In this document: positions 31,273 through 31,748 of the stretch, piece by piece
Position numbering within the stretch: the first letter of the stretch is position 1
Layout of the letters: each line of letters opens with the position of its first letter
Source of the DNA: an uncultured Bacteroidota bacterium
GTDB lineage: Bacteria; Bacteroidota; Bacteroidia; UKL13-3
Assembly (NCBI GenBank): GCA_903888395.1
Contig: CAISTO010000302.1
Coordinates: 1-31,748 of the forward strand
Direction of reading: 5' to 3'
Length of the DNA: 31,748 nucleotides
The notes under the pieces: model-generated
Told to the model about the DNA's origin: nothing
Databases searched by the model: none
What the model saw: only the letters and a program-made list of their open reading frames with translations
Translations under genes and position numbers: made by a program

Positions 31273-31748
31273 TTGGAGCCCAAACAAAAAATATTAGCAG
31301 AAGCAGAAGCACTTTTTATGAAATATGGCTTTAAGAGTATTACTATGGATGACATAGCAAGAGAGCTCAGTATTTCAAAAAAAACATTGTATCAGTATTT
31401 TGTAGATAAGAATGATTTAGTGAATCATGCAATTGAAAACCATATTTTATGTGATAAAGAAATTTGCTGTAAAATTTTAAATGAACATTTTGATCCTATT
31501 GAATTTTTATTTGAAATGAGTAAATCAATTACTGAAAACCACAGAAAAGTGAATGTTGCAGTATTATTCGATTTGAAAAAATATTTTAAACCAGCATGGG
31601 ATAAATTAGAAAATTTTAAATCAGTTTTTATTAATGAACAAATGCTTGCCAATATTACCAAAGGCAAAGAACTTGGCCTATACAGAGAAGATATAAATAC
31701 AGAATTAGCAGCAAAGTTATATGCTCACAGTGTAGAATTTATGATGAG
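31273..31748 (+). CDS. TetR/AcrR family transcriptional regulator (3' end outside window)
   Basis: From a TTG at 31273-31275 the frame stays open to the window edge, giving 158 residues and a missing C-terminus. The N-terminus EPKQKILAEAEALFMKYG, then SITMDDIARELSISKKTLYQYFVDKNDLV, is the standard TetR helix-turn-helix. The following helices are the start of the ligand-binding domain. The ligand and targets are unknown. TTG is chosen because the conserved helix starts a few residues after it and there is no in-frame ATG before Met16. A palindrome in its promoter suggests autoregulation. Confidence 0.88.
   Translation, partial: MEPKQKILAEAEALFMKYGFKSITMDDIARELSISKKTLYQYFVDKNDLVNHAIENHILCDKEICCKILNEHFDPIEFLFEMSKSITENHRKVNVAVLFDLKKYFKPAWDKLENFKSVFINEQMLANITKGKELGLYREDINTELAAKLYAHSVEFMM

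Overview
The window is AT-rich bacterial DNA that looks like a Bacteroidetes/Bacteroidota chromosome. Evidence: promoter boxes of the TAnnTTTG type with few clear Shine-Dalgarno sequences, several TTG/GTG starts, a Bacteroidetes-type PdhB, a clade II (Sec-type) nitrous oxide reductase, a DUF6427-like membrane protein and TonB-linked outer-membrane transport. No phage, insertion sequence, tRNA, rRNA or CRISPR array was seen.

Layout. (1) 1-2815: end of a TPR-type lipoprotein (minus), pdhB, and two tandem small exported proteins. (2) 2816-10864: a possible broken small gene, then a nitrous oxide reduction locus on the plus strand: cytochrome c lipoprotein, nosZ, a membrane-domain/NosL protein, nosD, nosF, nosY, followed without a gap by tryptophan 2,3-dioxygenase and a group III truncated haemoglobin. 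(3) 10998-16922 (minus): fasciclin lipoprotein, TonB-dependent receptor with a CxxxM motif (probable copper receptor), His/Met-rich YtkA-like lipoprotein, small Cys-containing exported protein, a 408-residue polytopic protein resembling haem-copper oxidase subunit I, and a cysteine-free Crp/Fnr regulator. (4) 17002-21846 (minus): MmcQ/YjbR-like and pentapeptide-repeat proteins, then an alpha/beta hydrolase, a DUF6427-like protein and an exported protein of unknown function. (5) 21916-31005: housekeeping genes (hflX, DEAD-box helicase, glycosyltransferase fusion, EEP-family hydrolase, RNase Z, rRNA-methyltransferase-like protein). (6) 31273-end: partial TetR regulator.

Main result. Three promoters in regions 2 and 3 carry an 18-bp palindrome of the form TTATGA-N6-TCATAA (two perfect, one degenerate). 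In all three, the palindrome centre lies exactly 36.5 bp from the last base of a TAnnTTTG-like -7 box, as expected for a class II Crp/Fnr activator site near -41.5. They precede cytochrome c-nosZ, the fasciclin lipoprotein, and the small protein/YtkA/TonB-receptor group. The Crp/Fnr protein encoded in the same island has a VETVIR recognition helix suited to a TGA-containing half-site and no Fe-S cysteines. The proposal is one regulon that couples N2O reduction to supply of the copper NosZ needs. This is inferred from sequence and not demonstrated.

The region also has intergenic repeat families: a 14-bp tandem unit sitting directly after two stop codons, a palindromic GAGCGAAGTCGA element inside the nos locus, and a dense patch at 25390-25686.
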